A stretch of 38,316 bases of DNA from an uncultured Kiritimatiellota bacterium (GCA_944391065.1 CALXSH010000014.1:1-38316); one strand, 5' to 3'; counted from the first letter of the stretch, positions 22,542 to 33,459 are shown. The notes: generated by a model from the letters alone, not told the origin. Made by a program: numbers and translations.

Positions 22542-25500
22542 ATGACGAATTCGAAGGTGTAGGCCTTCCCGGATTTCGGCCGTACGTGGTCAAACGGCCG
22601 GGCTCCCCAGGAGTCGACGCCGCCGACACCCATCTGGATGAGGTCGATGTTGACGGTGTTCTCGTCGCTGACGGCCCACTGATAGGGGTGGGGACGGCTG
22701 TCGTCACCCAGAGTTTCCTGCGTCCAGGGCCAGACGTTGAAATTGAAGAGCGGCTGTCCGTAGATGCTCAGCTGCGGACCGGAGGGCCCGGCCGTAAGCG
22801 TCAGCCGGCGGACATCGGTGCGGTAGCCGATCTCGGTATTCTGAATGTAATGGGAGGCATTCAGTTCGCTGTCCGGATCTTCGGGATTGCGGACCGGTTT
22901 CTCGTAAAGGCCGACGTAGGCGCTTTCCCGACGGTCCGTCATGCTCTCGTGGGGGCCACGGCCGAACCAATTGACGGTATTCAGCGCTTTCGGAGCCGTA
23001 AAGGTGAGGCCGATGCGCGGGATTTCCGGAGCTCCGGCGGGCGGGTCAAAGTTCAGGGTGACCGTGATGAGGCCATTTGTGCCGAATGTGTAGCGCAGGC
23101 GGGCTGTGGCTCTTTTGCCGGCGTTGCCCGTGACCGGGAGCTCAAAGTCCGACGTGACGGTCTTGACGGCATCGCCGGTGACGGAGAAGGAGACGCATTT
23201 GGCGTTCTTCCCGGCGTCACGCCAGATGCCGCAGCTGCGGGCCATGTCGTAGCCGCGGTCATTGTCGGTCGGGGCACGCCAGAAGTTGAGCCTTACGGGC
23301 GAGAGAATCAGCTGCTCACCGCGGACATTCAGGCCGGTCAGCAGGCCGGAGGCGCAATCGAATACGGCGGAGACACCGCCGTTTCCGGAGAGGGTGACGG
23401 TGCTGCCGTCCTCGGCCTCGGCGGCATCCCAGCGGTGCATCATCAGCGGCACGGCGATGACGGCGGCTTCGACCGGGCCTTTGGCAAACTGTTCGTCGGC
23501 GACGAGGACCTCCTCCTCAAGGGGTGCCGGATCATCGTAGGCGCGAACGGTCAGGAAGCGCTCGCCGGGGCCATCGGCATCCTTGGCCTGCCATCCCTTC
23601 AGGCGGACGGCAACCGATTCGCCGGGTTTCAGCGCTTCAAGCGCATCGTCCAGCTCGCCTTCGGCGATGATGCCGTGGGGGCCCGTCAGTACCCATGACG
23701 CGTCGATTCCTCCCAAATCCCGGAAGGTGAAGGCATTGGTTACCGTCACGGTGCCCGTGCTCCAGTTGATGTCGGAGAAAAGGATATTCTGATGGACTTT
23801 GCGCACGTCATAGGCACCCGGGTGCCACTTGTGTTCGGCCGACAGCAGGCCGTTGCAGCAGAAATTGTCGTCGTTCGGCTTATCTCCGAAGTCTCCGCCG
23901 TACGCCAGGAAGCGTGTCTTCCCGTCTTCGGCGGTTTTCCACAGGCCTTGGTCGCGCCAGTCCCAGATAAAGCCGCCCTGCGCGGCCGGATAGCGCTCGA
24001 CGTTGTCCCAGTACGCCCGGAAATCGCCGGTGGAGTTGCCCATGGCGTGGGCATACTCGCAGAGGATAAAGGGCTTGGCGGGATTGTTGGCCGTGTAATG
24101 CTGCTGGTTTGCCGGCCAGGCGTACATTGGGCACATGATATCGGTCTCGGCAGCATTGGCAGCCGCGGCGCGCTCGTACTGGACGGGTCGGGTCGGGTCA
24201 AGCGCTTTGACCAGGCGGTAGGCGGCGCGAAAATTGTCGCCGAATCCGGCTTCGTTGCCGAGTGACCAGACGATGACCGAAGGATGGTTGCGGTCGCGGA
24301 GGACCATCCTTCCGTTGCGTTCCAGATGCTGGGTGCGGAAATCCGGGCGGTGCGCCAGAGAGTCGGCGCCGTATCCCATGCCGTGGCTTTCAATATTGGC
24401 CTCGTCGACCAGGTAAAAGCCATATTTGTCGCAGAGATCGTACCATTCCGAGACGTTCGGATAGTGGCAGGTGCGGACGGCATTGATGTTCAGCTTTTTC
24501 ATCTCACGCAGATCGGCCAGCATCTGTTCGCGTGTCACGGTATAACCGGAGGCCGGTTCCATCTCGTGGCGGTTCACACCTTTGACGAGAATTCGGCGGC
24601 CGTTGATTTTCAGTTGGGCGTCTTCAATCGTGACGGTGCGGAAACCGACCTGTCTGGCGATATATTCGGTTGTGCCGCCGGAGGTGACCGTGAAGAGCAG
24701 GGTGTAGAGATTGGGCTCCTCGGCGTTCCAGGTCTTGACATTCGGGACGGTGATGCTGCCGTCCTTCAGATCGCCGACCTTGCTGTCTCCGTCGTAGAGG
24801 GCCATGGAGACCTGTGCGTCGCCCTCCGTGTCGGTTTTGACGGACAGCGTGCCGCTGCCGCCCTCAAGCGTTGTGACGGCCGCGTAATCCCGGATCCCGG
24901 CCTTTTTTTCGCCGTACAGCCAGACGCTGCGAAAGATGCCGGAGAGCCGCCAGAAATCCTGGTCTTCCAGATAGGAGCCGTCGCACCAGCGGTAAACCTC
25001 GACCGCCAGCGTGTTCCCGCCGGGCTGCAGGGCCTCGGTGATGTCGAATTCCGCCGGCAGGCGCGAATCCTCGCTGTAGCCGATGGCCTTCCCGTTGACC
25101 CAGACGTACATGGCCGACGCGACGCCTTCGAAATGCAGGATGACCCGGCGGCCCTCCCATGTCGTCGGCACCTCAAAGGTCCGCAGATAGCTGCCGACGG
25201 GATTGGGATACTGTGCAATGGTGAAGTGCTCCGGCTGCGGGATCATAATCCGCGGGGGCTCATGGCGGTGCGGATAGGGGATATTGGTGTAAATCGGCGG
25301 GTCGTAATCACCCTGCAGCTGCCAGCACGACGGTACGGCAATCGTCCCCCAGCCGGTGGCATCGAAGCCGGGCCTCCAAAAGTCCGTGGGGCGCTCGGAG
25401 GGTTGGCGGGCCCAGTGAAAGCGCCAATCGCCGTCAAGCATCAGGATATACGGCGAGGCCTCCCGCGTAAGGTCCAGATCAGCGAATTCAAGCGCTTCGG

Positions 25501-25723
25501 CTGGGCTGTCAAAGGGGGTGAGCAGAGAGCGCGAGGGCAGACGGTTGCGCTGCGAGACGTACGGATTTTCCCAGTCCGGCAGGGTACTGTAGGATTGCGG
25601 ACTGTATTTGCCGGCGGTCAGGGTGACCCGGTCGACCTGCGGTCCGGCGCCGAAGTCAGGCTGGCGCTGGGCGAAGGCGCACAGGACCGCACCTGCGGCA
25701 ATGCAAAGAGTCAGATTCTTCAT
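22529..25723 (-). CDS. Secreted GH2 beta-galactosidase (LacZ type)
   Basis: A 1064-residue enzyme with a Sec signal peptide (MKNLTLCIAAGAVLCAFA). Domain order is as in long LacZ proteins: sugar-binding jelly roll (GDWRFHW, PSCWQLQGDYDPPIYTN), Ig-like domains, TIM barrel with VRTCHYPNVSEWYDLCDKYG and DEANIESHGMG, then the C-terminal small-chain domain (FWRAPTDNDRG, NWFGRGPHESMTDR). The acid/base is Glu491 (SLGNEAG) and the nucleophile Glu556 (CEYAHAMGNSTG). Export points to periplasmic or extracellular release of beta-galactose from glycans rather than lactose use in the cytoplasm. It is monocistronic and divergent from rpe. Confidence 0.94.
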   Translation of the reverse strand: MKNLTLCIAAGAVLCAFAQRQPDFGAGPQVDRVTLTAGKYSPQSYSTLPDWENPYVSQRNRLPSRSLLTPFDSPAEALEFADLDLTREASPYILMLDGDWRFHWARQPSERPTDFWRPGFDATGWGTIAVPSCWQLQGDYDPPIYTNIPYPHRHEPPRIMIPQPEHFTIAQYPNPVGSYLRTFEVPTTWEGRRVILHFEGVASAMYVWVNGKAIGYSEDSRLPAEFDITEALQPGGNTLAVEVYRWCDGSYLEDQDFWRLSGIFRSVWLYGEKKAGIRDYAAVTTLEGGSGTLSVKTDTEGDAQVSMALYDGDSKVGDLKDGSITVPNVKTWNAEEPNLYTLLFTVTSGGTTEYIARQVGFRTVTIEDAQLKINGRRILVKGVNRHEMEPASGYTVTREQMLADLREMKKLNINAVRTCHYPNVSEWYDLCDKYGFYLVDEANIESHGMGYGADSLAHRPDFRTQHLERNGRMVLRDRNHPSVIVWSLGNEAGFGDNFRAAYRLVKALDPTRPVQYERAAAANAAETDIMCPMYAWPANQQHYTANNPAKPFILCEYAHAMGNSTGDFRAYWDNVERYPAAQGGFIWDWRDQGLWKTAEDGKTRFLAYGGDFGDKPNDDNFCCNGLLSAEHKWHPGAYDVRKVHQNILFSDINWSTGTVTVTNAFTFRDLGGIDASWVLTGPHGIIAEGELDDALEALKPGESVAVRLKGWQAKDADGPGERFLTVRAYDDPAPLEEEVLVADEQFAKGPVEAAVIAVPLMMHRWDAAEAEDGSTVTLSGNGGVSAVFDCASGLLTGLNVRGEQLILSPVRLNFWRAPTDNDRGYDMARSCGIWRDAGKNAKCVSFSVTGDAVKTVTSDFELPVTGNAGKRATARLRYTFGTNGLITVTLNFDPPAGAPEIPRIGLTFTAPKALNTVNWFGRGPHESMTDRRESAYVGLYEKPVRNPEDPDSELNASHYIQNTEIGYRTDVRRLTLTAGPSGPQLSIYGQPLFNFNVWPWTQETLGDDSRPHPYQWAVSDENTVNIDLIQMGVGGVDSWGARPFDHVRPKSGKAYTFEFVISPR

Positions 25724-25764
25724 GGGAGGATCCTTTCGGTGACGGTTGCAATCAAGACGCAGGC

Positions 25765-25793
25765 ATTATAAACAGCCCCGGAAACGACGTAAA
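25765..25793 (-). promoter_or_regulatory. Promoter of the GH2 beta-galactosidase
   Basis: On the minus strand TTTACG (25793-25788), a 17-base spacer and a perfect TATAAT (25770-25765). Start near 25758, about 35 bases before the ATG. Confidence 0.65.
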
Positions 25794-25850
25794 GCGTGTC
25801 ATGTTCCCGTTCGGGACTCCGAAACCGCCGTCGGCATGCCGGTAGGTTTG

Positions 25851-25859
25851 TGGTAAAAT
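25851..25859 (+). promoter_or_regulatory. Extended -10 promoter of rpe
   Basis: TGGTAAAAT, with predicted start near 25866 and a very short leader (~14 bases) that still holds the AAGAGGA ribosome site (25868-25874). Confidence 0.5.
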
Positions 25860-25879
25860 GCGGCCGAAAGAGGACAGTT

Positions 25880-26545
25880 ATGAAAACCGAGATTCTCCCT
25901 TCGCTTCTGGCGGCTGATCCCGGCACGCTTGCCGACGAAATCCGCCGCGTTGCCGCTTCAGGGGCAGACGCCCTTCACCTCGATGTCATGGACGGTCACT
26001 TCGTGCCCAACCTGAGCTTCTCTCCGGATACTGCGGCTCTTTGCCGCCGCGTACTTCCCGAGGGATTCCCCATCAATACCCATCTGATGATTACCAATCC
26101 AGGAGACTATGCCGTCCGCTTTGTCGGCAAAGGCTCGACGACGATACAGTTCCATCTGGAGCTTGATGTCAATGTCCGCGCCTTGGCCGCGGAGATCCAT
26201 GCCAGCGGCGCCCGGGTCGGTCTGGTCATCAATCCAGATACGCCCGTTGAGCGCGCGCTGCAGTATGCCGACTGCGCCGACGAAGTGCTCTGCATGACGG
26301 TTTTCCCGGGATACGGCGGCCAGGCTTTCATTGCCGATGTCCTGCCCAAGGTCGAACGCCTCCGGGCCCGTTTCCATTGGCTTGATATTATGGTCGACGG
26401 CGGGGTCAATGCCGAAACTGCCGTCCTCGCCGCCAAAGCCGGAGCCAATCAGTTTGTTGCCGGCTCCTATCTGTTTGCCGCCGAAGACATGGCTGCGGCC
26501 GTTGCCGGTCTGCGCAGCCGCATCGACGGCGTCCGTGGAGTCTGA
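25880..26545 (+). CDS. rpe: Ribulose-phosphate 3-epimerase
   Basis: A 221-residue TIM-barrel enzyme of the pentose phosphate pathway, interconverting ribulose-5-phosphate and xylulose-5-phosphate. It shows ILPSLLAAD, HLDVMDGHFVPN (metal-binding His and Asp), THLMI, GLVINPDTP, MTVFPGYGGQAF, IMVDGGVN (second metal Asp) and the phosphate-binding FVAGSYLF. The ATG at 25880 is set by AAGAGGA just upstream; an upstream open frame has no ribosome site and would start before the promoter. A MATE exporter follows 2 bases after the stop. Confidence 0.96.
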   Translation: MKTEILPSLLAADPGTLADEIRRVAASGADALHLDVMDGHFVPNLSFSPDTAALCRRVLPEGFPINTHLMITNPGDYAVRFVGKGSTTIQFHLELDVNVRALAAEIHASGARVGLVINPDTPVERALQYADCADEVLCMTVFPGYGGQAFIADVLPKVERLRARFHWLDIMVDGGVNAETAVLAAKAGANQFVAGSYLFAAEDMAAAVAGLRSRIDGVRGV

Positions 26546-26547
26546 CC

Positions 26548-27972
26548 ATGCTCCTGTCGAAAGCCTCCCGTGAGCTGGCCCTACTGCCGGTGGGTTCGCT
26601 GTTGTTGCGTTATTCCGTCCCGGCTGTGCTCGGGATGCTCGTCATGGCCCTTTACAACGTGGTCGACCGTCTGTATATCGGCCGTTGTGTCGGTCCTGAC
26701 GGTCTGGCCGGTTTCGCCCTGACCTTCCCCCCGATGATGGTGATGCTGGCCTTCGGCCTGCTCTTCGGCGTCGGCACTGCTACGCGGATATCCATTGCCA
26801 TGGGGCAGGGCAAGCGCCGGGTCGCCCAATGTTATCTCGGGCAGGCCGTCTGCGTTTACCTTATCCTCTCGTTTGTCGTCTATCCCGTTGCGGCGCTCTT
26901 TTTGGACCCGATTCTGTACGCCACGGGCGGCACGCCGACGACCATTCCCATTGCCAAGGAGTATTTGCAGATTGTCTTTTACTGTGCCATCCTGCAGTAT
27001 CTTGGCTTTGGCCTCAATCATACCATCCGGGCCGAAGGGTATCCCGGAAAGGCTTTGGTTACCATGTTGGTCGGAGCCGTCGGCAATGTCATTCTCGACC
27101 CATTTTTCATTTTCGATGAGGTGCCGCTGGGGTTTGTCACCCTTCCCGGACTGGGGCTAAAGGTTGAGGGCGCGGCGTGGGCTACGGTCATTTCCCAGGG
27201 TATATCTTCGGCTTGGGTTCTCCTCCATTTCCTGCGTCCGGGCGCTCAGATTCGCCTTGGTCTGGGCTATATCCGGATTTACGGGAAACTCATCTGGAAA
27301 GTCATTTTTGTCGGGCTTCCTCCCTTTTCCATCAATCTCGTCGGCAGTGCCATCAATGCTCTTTACAATATTCTCTTCCGCAGCCATGCCGAAAATGAGG
27401 AGGCCGCCAAGCTGGCCATCGCGACCATCAGTATCGTCATGACCGTGCAGATGCTTATCGGTATGCCTGTCCTCGGCGTTGCCCAGGGTATGCAGCCCAT
27501 CCTTGGCTTCAACTACGGCGCGAAGAATTACGCCCGTATCCGCCGGACGTTCAATCTGGCCATGTTCCTCGGCGGTGTCTACATTGCCGTTATGACGGCC
27601 GTCGTTCTGATTCTGCGCGAACCCATCTTTGCTCTTTTCTGCAAGGAGGAGCTCGCTGCCGCATTGATGGACTATGGCCCTGTGCGCATGGCCATCTTCT
27701 TCTCCTTCTTTTTCCCCGTCGGTTACGCCATCATTGTCGGGCACTACTTTCAGAGCCTCGGCCGCGGCGGCGTCAGCCTGCTCATGAGCCTGTCGCGCCA
27801 GTGCCTGATTCTGGTGCCGCTGATGCTCATTCTGCCGGTCTTTCTGGGGCCCGTCGGCGTGTGGTGGGCGGCCCCTGCCTCCGATCTGCTTTCTTCGCTG
27901 GTCGCCCTGCTGATACACCTGGCCGAACGTCGGCGGATGGCGAGGCTTGAGGCTGATCTGCTGCTGCGCTGA
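26548..27972 (+). CDS. MATE-family multidrug/cation exporter
   Basis: A 474-residue membrane protein with about 12 hydrophobic helices in two related halves (first half from LLRYSVPAVLGMLVMALYNVVDRLYIG, second from KVIFVGLPPFSINLVGSAINALYN). GFALTFPPMMVMLAFGLLFGVGTATRISIAMGQG is the typical first-half MATE stretch, and GVAQGMQPILGFNYGAKNYARIRR the matching second-half one. Such exporters use Na+ or H+ to expel drugs or metabolites; the substrate cannot be read here. The gene is 2 bases behind rpe, probably co-transcribed, and followed by a strong terminator. Confidence 0.92.
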   Translation: MLLSKASRELALLPVGSLLLRYSVPAVLGMLVMALYNVVDRLYIGRCVGPDGLAGFALTFPPMMVMLAFGLLFGVGTATRISIAMGQGKRRVAQCYLGQAVCVYLILSFVVYPVAALFLDPILYATGGTPTTIPIAKEYLQIVFYCAILQYLGFGLNHTIRAEGYPGKALVTMLVGAVGNVILDPFFIFDEVPLGFVTLPGLGLKVEGAAWATVISQGISSAWVLLHFLRPGAQIRLGLGYIRIYGKLIWKVIFVGLPPFSINLVGSAINALYNILFRSHAENEEAAKLAIATISIVMTVQMLIGMPVLGVAQGMQPILGFNYGAKNYARIRRTFNLAMFLGGVYIAVMTAVVLILREPIFALFCKEELAAALMDYGPVRMAIFFSFFFPVGYAIIVGHYFQSLGRGGVSLLMSLSRQCLILVPLMLILPVFLGPVGVWWAAPASDLLSSLVALLIHLAERRRMARLEADLLLR

Positions 27973-28009
27973 ATTGCCTCTGCGCGCCTCGTCGGGCTGT
28001 AACCAAGCG

Positions 28010-28043
28010 AAAAGGGGATGCCGGTTTCCCGGCATCCCCTTTT
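28010..28043. terminator. Bidirectional terminator between MATE exporter and purL
   Basis: AAAAGGGGATGCCGG (28010-28024), loop TTTC, CCGGCATCCCCTTTT (28029-28043): a perfect 15-bp stem with T-runs on both strands. Confidence 0.9.
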
Positions 28044-28059
28044 CCTGTATCCGCCGGGC

Positions 28060-31000
28060 TTAGGCCTGCGTGGCGAATTCGTAAGCGTTGCGGAAGAGTC
28101 TCATCCACGGGCCCTCCTCGCCGCCGGCGAAGGTGCCGTCGTCGTACGAGAGCTGGACAGCGCGGAAGCTACGCTCGGGATGCGGCATCAGGATCGTCGC
28201 ACGGCCGTCTTCCGAGGTGAATCCGCAGAGGCCGCCTGCCGAGCCGTTCGGATTCCAGGGATAGGTCTCCGTAGGTTGCCCCTTGCCGTCGACAAACCGG
28301 AGCGCCTGCACGGCTCGGGCGGCATCGGCTTCCGATTCGAAGCCGACACGGCCTTCGCCGTGGGCGACGGCGATCGGCAGACGGCTGCCGGCCATGCCCT
28401 TAAGCAGCACGCTTGGGGACTCCAGGACTTCCAGCATGCAGAAGCGGCCCTCGAACTGTTCGGAGCGGTTCCGCAGGAAGCGCGGCCAATGTGCGGCGCC
28501 GGGGATGATATCCTTGAGCTGCGAGACCATCTGGCAGCCGTTGCACACGCCCAGCGTGAAGGTGTCGGGACGCTCGAAGAAGGCCTTGAACATTGCCTTG
28601 AGCTCCGGATTGAACAGAATGCTGCGCGCCCAGCCCGATCCGGCCCCGAGTACATCGCCGTACGAGAAGCCGCCGCAGGCCACAAGCCCCTTGAAGCCGT
28701 CCAGCGTAATGCGGCCCCCGAGCAGGTCGGTCATGTGCACGTCGATCGCCTCAAATCCGGCCAGCGTGAAGGCCGCGGCCATCTCAATGTGGCCGTTGAC
28801 CCCCTCCTCGCGGAGAATGGCAATCTTCGGTGTCGGTCCTCCGTGCTTTACGGCCGGTGCATTGAGCGTCCAGGTCGCTTTGTAGTTCAGACCGGGATCG
28901 TCCGTCATGGATGCGATATCGAATTCCTGCTTCGCGCAGAGCGGGTTGTCGCGGAGCGCCTGCATACGGTAGGTCGTCTCCGACCAGACCGACCGGACCG
29001 AAGCCAGTGTCTCGTCTAGTGCCGGTTCGTCATTGACGGTGATCTGCAGTACCGGATCATCCTGTACAAGTCCAATCCAGTCGCCCGCGATGCCGTGGGC
29101 CGCAAGCACGCCGGCCACCGCCTCGGCATTCTCTTCGGCCACCTGAAGCACGGCGCCGAGTTCTTCGCAGAAAAGCGCCGCCAGCGGATCGGCGCCAATC
29201 AGATTTACGGCCACGCCGCGTCCGCCGGAGATGGCCATTTCCGCGAGCGTCACTGCGACGCCGCCGTCGGAGCGGTCATGGTAAGCGAGAAGCAGACCGC
29301 GCTCCACAAGCTCCTGCATCGCCTCATAGAAGGCGCGCACTTTCAGCGGGTCCTCCATGTCCGGCACCGTGTCGCCGATCTGATTGTAGACCTGCGCGAG
29401 CGCCGAGGCGCCGAGGCGCTGCCTTCCGCCGGCCAGGTCGACCAGCATCAGGCGCGAGGTCCCGGGCTTCAGGTCGGGCGTGACATCTTTGCGCGCGTCG
29501 GTGACGGTTGCGAAGGAGGAGACAATCAACGAGAGCGGGCCGATCTGACGGTGCTCCTGCCCCTTCGAATCGGTCCAGACCGTCCGCATGGAGAGCGAAT
29601 CCTTGCCGACCGGAATGCAGACCCCCAGTTTCGGGCAGATGTCCATGCCTACGGTTTCGACCGTATCGAAGAGGCGGGCATCCTCGCCCTCTTCGCCGCA
29701 GGCTGCCATCCAGTTCGCCGAGAGCTTGATCGTGCCGATCGGACCGATTGGGGCCGAGGCCAGCTGTAGAATGGCTTCGCCGATAGCCATGCGGCCCGAT
29801 GCCGGAGCGTCGACGATGGCGATCGGCGTGCGCTCGCCCGTCGCCATGGCTTCGCCCGTGGTTGTCTGATACCCCGTCACGGTGACGGCATGGTCGGCCA
29901 CGGGCAGCTGATAGCGGCCGCACATCTGGTCGCGGTGTACCATGCCGGTAATCGTGCGGTCGGTGATGGTCACGAGGAAGGTCTTGTTGGCCACAGCCGG
30001 GAAGCGCAACACGCGCCTCAGCGCCTCGGCGGGCTCCACGCCCCTGAGGTTGAGCGGTGCCATCGGCAGCTCGACGTGGCGGACGTCGCGCACCATGCGC
30101 GGAGGCTTGCCGAGGAGCGTGGAGATGTCCATGTCAATCGGGTTGTCGCCGAAGTGGTCGTCATGAAGCACCATACGGCCGTCGTCGCGTGTCTCGCCGA
30201 TGAAGGCCACCGGGCAGCGTTCGCGTTCGCAGAAGCTCTCGAAGAGAATTCGGTCTTCGGCGCGGATGGCCAGGACGTAACGCTCCTGGGCTTCGCAGCA
30301 CCAAATCTCCATCGGGCTCATCGACAGCTCTTCGTTGTGCACCTTGCGGAGTTCAAAGTCCGCGCCCGTCGCCTCGACCAGTTCGGGGCAGCCGTTGGAG
30401 AGACCGCCGGCGCCGATGTCGTGGAGGGAAAGGATGGGATTGGAAGCGCCGAGGGCTACGCAGGCGTCGATGACGCCCTGGCAACGGCGCTGCATCTCGG
30501 CGTTGCCGCGCTGCACGGAGTCAAAGTCCAGCTTGGCCTCGTTCGTGCCCGACGCCATCGAGCTCGCGGCGCCGCCGCCCAGACCGATGCGCATCGCCGG
30601 GCCGCCGATCTGTACGACAAGCACGCGCGGCGGCACGTCGCGCTTCAGCACCTGGTCGTGGCGGATGTTGCCCATGCCGCCGGCCAGCATGATCGGCTTG
30701 TGATATCCCCAGTACTTGCCGCCGGCCGTCTCCTCCAGCGTGCGGAAGAATCCGCACAGCTGCGGACGGCCGAATTCGTTGCCGAATGCCGCCCCGCCCA
30801 GCGGGCCCTCGGTCATGATGCTGAGTGCCGGCGCCAGACGCTCTGGGCGCTCGGCGTAATCCTTCTCCCAGGGCTGGAGATAGCCCGGGATACGCAGGTC
30901 GCTGACGCAGAAGCCGCAGATGCCCGCCTTCGTGCGCGAACCGATACCGGTCGCGGATTCGTCACGGATTTCGCCGCCTACGCCCGTCGCCGCGCCGGGG

Positions 31001-31911
31001 TAGGGGGAGATGGCCGTCGGGTGGTTGTGCGTCTCCACCTTCATCAGCATTTCAATCTGATCCTCAGCGAACTTATAGGTGTTGTCCTTCGGGTCGGCTT
31101 GGAAGGCCATCGTGCGGAAGCCGTCGATGACGCCGGAATTGTCCTTGTAGGCGACCTGGGTGCCTTCGGGGTGGAGCTTGTGGGTATTCTTGATCATGCC
31201 GAAGAGCGACATGTCGCGCTCCCGGCCGTCGATAATCCACTTCGCGTTGAAAATTTTGTGGCGGCAGTGCTCGCTGTTGACCTGGCCGAACATGGTGAGC
31301 TCGGTGTCGGTGGGATTGCGGCGGGCTGCGGTGTAGGCGTTGAAGAGGTAATCAATCTCGGGGTCGCTCATTGCCAGACCGATTTCGCGGTTGGCGCGCA
31401 CCAAGGCGTCGCGGCCCTCGCCGAGCACGTCGAAGGCCTTGCCCTTCGCCGGACGGGCCATGACGAAGAAGTTCGGCAGCTCCCCGGCCATGAAGACCCC
31501 CTCGATCATGCGGTCATGGAGGAGATGGATGACCGGGCGGAGTTCCTCGCGCGTCAGGACCTTGCCGTCGCGCGTCACGGCCATGTGCATCGCGTGCTCC
31601 ACGCGGCGCACCCCGCGCACCCCGCAGTAACGGAAAATATCGCTGGCCTTCGAGCTCCACGGCGAAATCGTTCCCAGACGCGGCGCCACGAAGATACCCT
31701 CCGTCGGCAACGCCCTCGTCCCGTCCGCGTCGAGCAGCGTGCACGCCTTGGCGCGCGCCTCGTCGGTCAGATCCGATGAGGTCTGCAGAAGATAAACCCA
31801 GGCGGTGGTCGTCTCGCATCCGTCAAATCCGGCCTCGGCCAGGTTCTTCTTCAGTGCATCGAGACGAAAAGAGGAGAGCGCGGTCTGTCCGACCAGAAAT
31901 TCCGTTGCCAT
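28060..31911 (-). CDS. purL: Phosphoribosylformylglycinamidine synthase, large single-chain type
   Basis: A 1283-residue enzyme from ATG 31911 (AAAGGA ribosome site); an 18-codon upstream extension contains the promoter and is not used. This is the fused PurL of about 1300 residues, with its own glutaminase, as in proteobacteria and eukaryotes, and does not need separate PurQ and PurS. It shows [50 protein letters not shown], and a C-terminal class I glutaminase domain with nucleophile Cys in GVCNGCQMV and PHPERSFR. It makes FGAM from FGAR, glutamine and ATP in purine synthesis. It stands alone between a terminator and its own promoter. Confidence 0.96.
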   Translation of the reverse strand: MATEFLVGQTALSSFRLDALKKNLAEAGFDGCETTTAWVYLLQTSSDLTDEARAKACTLLDADGTRALPTEGIFVAPRLGTISPWSSKASDIFRYCGVRGVRRVEHAMHMAVTRDGKVLTREELRPVIHLLHDRMIEGVFMAGELPNFFVMARPAKGKAFDVLGEGRDALVRANREIGLAMSDPEIDYLFNAYTAARRNPTDTELTMFGQVNSEHCRHKIFNAKWIIDGRERDMSLFGMIKNTHKLHPEGTQVAYKDNSGVIDGFRTMAFQADPKDNTYKFAEDQIEMLMKVETHNHPTAISPYPGAATGVGGEIRDESATGIGSRTKAGICGFCVSDLRIPGYLQPWEKDYAERPERLAPALSIMTEGPLGGAAFGNEFGRPQLCGFFRTLEETAGGKYWGYHKPIMLAGGMGNIRHDQVLKRDVPPRVLVVQIGGPAMRIGLGGGAASSMASGTNEAKLDFDSVQRGNAEMQRRCQGVIDACVALGASNPILSLHDIGAGGLSNGCPELVEATGADFELRKVHNEELSMSPMEIWCCEAQERYVLAIRAEDRILFESFCERERCPVAFIGETRDDGRMVLHDDHFGDNPIDMDISTLLGKPPRMVRDVRHVELPMAPLNLRGVEPAEALRRVLRFPAVANKTFLVTITDRTITGMVHRDQMCGRYQLPVADHAVTVTGYQTTTGEAMATGERTPIAIVDAPASGRMAIGEAILQLASAPIGPIGTIKLSANWMAACGEEGEDARLFDTVETVGMDICPKLGVCIPVGKDSLSMRTVWTDSKGQEHRQIGPLSLIVSSFATVTDARKDVTPDLKPGTSRLMLVDLAGGRQRLGASALAQVYNQIGDTVPDMEDPLKVRAFYEAMQELVERGLLLAYHDRSDGGVAVTLAEMAISGGRGVAVNLIGADPLAALFCEELGAVLQVAEENAEAVAGVLAAHGIAGDWIGLVQDDPVLQITVNDEPALDETLASVRSVWSETTYRMQALRDNPLCAKQEFDIASMTDDPGLNYKATWTLNAPAVKHGGPTPKIAILREEGVNGHIEMAAAFTLAGFEAIDVHMTDLLGGRITLDGFKGLVACGGFSYGDVLGAGSGWARSILFNPELKAMFKAFFERPDTFTLGVCNGCQMVSQLKDIIPGAAHWPRFLRNRSEQFEGRFCMLEVLESPSVLLKGMAGSRLPIAVAHGEGRVGFESEADAARAVQALRFVDGKGQPTETYPWNPNGSAGGLCGFTSEDGRATILMPHPERSFRAVQLSYDDGTFAGGEEGPWMRLFRNAYEFATQA

Positions 31912-31963
31912 AGTAAGTCCTTTGAAATGAAGGAAGCCGATAACTGTGCAAAAACGTGCGTCC

Positions 31964-31972
31964 ATTCTATCA
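31964..31972 (-). promoter_or_regulatory. Extended -10 promoter of purL
   Basis: On the minus strand TGATAGAAT; start near 31957 gives a ~46-base leader. No clear -35 hexamer and no recognisable purine riboswitch are present in the short leader. Confidence 0.5.
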
Positions 31973-32036
31973 AAAAGCCCCCTCCGCCGCTGACACGGCC
32001 AAGAGAGAGCCTGATGGAAATGGGGCTCGCGTCGTC

Positions 32037-33173
32037 TTATTCCGCGGCCTGCCGTCGCCGTTTTTTCAGCCTGTCACCCAGCTTTTCCAGCTTCGGCAGG
32101 ATATGGGCGTAGATGCGCTTCCACGCCGGGCAGAGGAAGGAGAGCGTCCGCGGGTCGGCCGACGGATCGTGGCCGGCCCGGTTCTTGGGGCAGTCCCCCT
32201 GACAGTAGCGCAGATAGGGGCATGCGTCGCATTCGGCGTTCCACTGTCGCTTGCGCCCGCCGAAGAAGGTGTGGAAGGGGTGGTCCCACAGCTCTTCCCA
32301 ATCATTCTCGGTCACGTTCCCCAGCTTCGTCTCCGGCCGCACGAAGAAGTCGCACGGATAAATGTCGCCGTTATGCTCCACCACGAAGTAGGACCGGCAG
32401 TCGCAGTCCATCGCGCAGCTGTTGGGCACGCCCGTCAGATAACGCGACACGATGCTGTCAAAGAGCCGCACCGAGATCCTCTCCGCATCGTGGGCATACC
32501 ATTCGTCAAAGACCGCGCAGATGAAGTCCGCCCACTCGTCGGGTGTGATGGCGTAGCTCAGCAGCTTCCCGGCGCCGTCAAACTCCACGCACTCGATGAA
32601 CTGCAGGAAGCGCTCGTCCAGCGTGTCGCGGAGATAACGGTACGTCCCCACCGGGTCATGCACGTTGCTCTGCGAGACAAGCGTCAGGATGTTGTGCTCC
32701 GTCCCCGCCGCCTTCAGCGTCTCCAGGCCGCGCATCACCATCGCGTGGCTCCCGCCGCCCGCGACATCGGGACGCCCCTCATTGTGGGCAGCCTCCGGTC
32801 CGTCGACGCTCACCCCGACCAGGACATGCTCCTGCGTCAGGAACTCCGCCAGCGACGGCGTCATCAGCGTGCAGTTCGTCTGGATGCAGTTCGTGATTTC
32901 CGACCCCGGCCGCGCGTAACGCCGCTGCAGTTCCAATAGCTTACGGTAAAAGGCCTCCCCCATCAGCAACGGCTCGCCGCCCTGAAAGGCAAAGGTATGC
33001 GCCGGAAAAGGCAAAGCCAGATACCGCCGCACCAACAACGTCAGCGTCCGCTCGTCCATCCGATGGATCGTCCGCTCCGGATAGAGCTCCTGTCGGCCCA
33101 GATAAAAACAATACCGACACCGCAGATTGCAATCCGCTCCCGCCGGCTTGATCAGCAACGAAAAGGGTTTCAT
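32037..33173 (-). CDS. Radical SAM protein, anaerobic sulfatase-maturase (anSME) type with SPASM domain
   Basis: A 378-residue protein from ATG 33173; the longer frame upstream crosses the promoter and is not used. The radical SAM cluster motif is Cys15-x3-Cys19-x2-Cys22 ([12 protein letters not shown]). GGEPLL and VGVSVDGP follow, as in anSMEs. The C-terminal SPASM region has Cys-rich blocks ([26 protein letters not shown], then [18 protein letters not shown]) for two auxiliary 4Fe-4S clusters. Such enzymes convert a Cys or Ser of sulfatases to formylglycine without oxygen. No sulfatase is in the window, so the target is inferred. The -10 element lies only 6 bases before the ATG, so the mRNA appears leaderless. 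Confidence 0.88.
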   Translation of the reverse strand: MKPFSLLIKPAGADCNLRCRYCFYLGRQELYPERTIHRMDERTLTLLVRRYLALPFPAHTFAFQGGEPLLMGEAFYRKLLELQRRYARPGSEITNCIQTNCTLMTPSLAEFLTQEHVLVGVSVDGPEAAHNEGRPDVAGGGSHAMVMRGLETLKAAGTEHNILTLVSQSNVHDPVGTYRYLRDTLDERFLQFIECVEFDGAGKLLSYAITPDEWADFICAVFDEWYAHDAERISVRLFDSIVSRYLTGVPNSCAMDCDCRSYFVVEHNGDIYPCDFFVRPETKLGNVTENDWEELWDHPFHTFFGGRKRQWNAECDACPYLRYCQGDCPKNRAGHDPSADPRTLSFLCPAWKRIYAHILPKLEKLGDRLKKRRRQAAE

Positions 33174-33459
33174 GCCTGCAGTATAGCAAAGCGCATTTCG
33201 TACTTTGCCAAGGTGACACATTCTCGCTCGCTTGCATGGCGCAGTCAGACTCCCCCAAGGCTCATGGTCAGAGCCCATCTGCGGGAGCGATCATTGGCGA
33301 GTGTCAGCGAATGAGCCGGTCGAGGCAATGCCCACAGGAGCTTTGGACACTCGGCACGACATGAGACGGAAGTCCCGTCATGGTACGGCGGCGCCTCGAC
33401 TGATGCGCCCTGCTCGGGAGGTGCAAGCGCGGCGCCGCACATCCTGAGCACCGTCGGGC
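33174..33459. other. Intergenic region between Crp/Fnr gene and radical SAM gene, no gene seen
   Basis: The 286 bases hold the radical SAM promoter at one end and otherwise no frame with coding character. One imperfect hairpin (ATGAGACGG...CCGTCAT, about 33370-33390) is visible. No T-run terminator for the Crp/Fnr gene was found. Confidence 0.4.
33180..33188 (-). promoter_or_regulatory. Extended -10 promoter of the radical SAM gene (leaderless)
   Basis: On the minus strand TGCTATACT, identical in core to the topoisomerase promoter. The hexamer ends 6 bases before the ATG at 33173, so the transcript would begin at or next to the start codon. Confidence 0.55.

Noticed and set aside
24284..25771. 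Plus-strand open frame of 495 codons opposite the GH2 gene
   Set aside because: It is a shadow of the beta-galactosidase frame, whose catalytic residues and signal peptide are clear.
29890..31779. Long plus-strand open frame (629 codons) inside purL
   Set aside because: It is antisense to a fully motif-supported PurL and has His/Val/Ala-rich, domain-free content.
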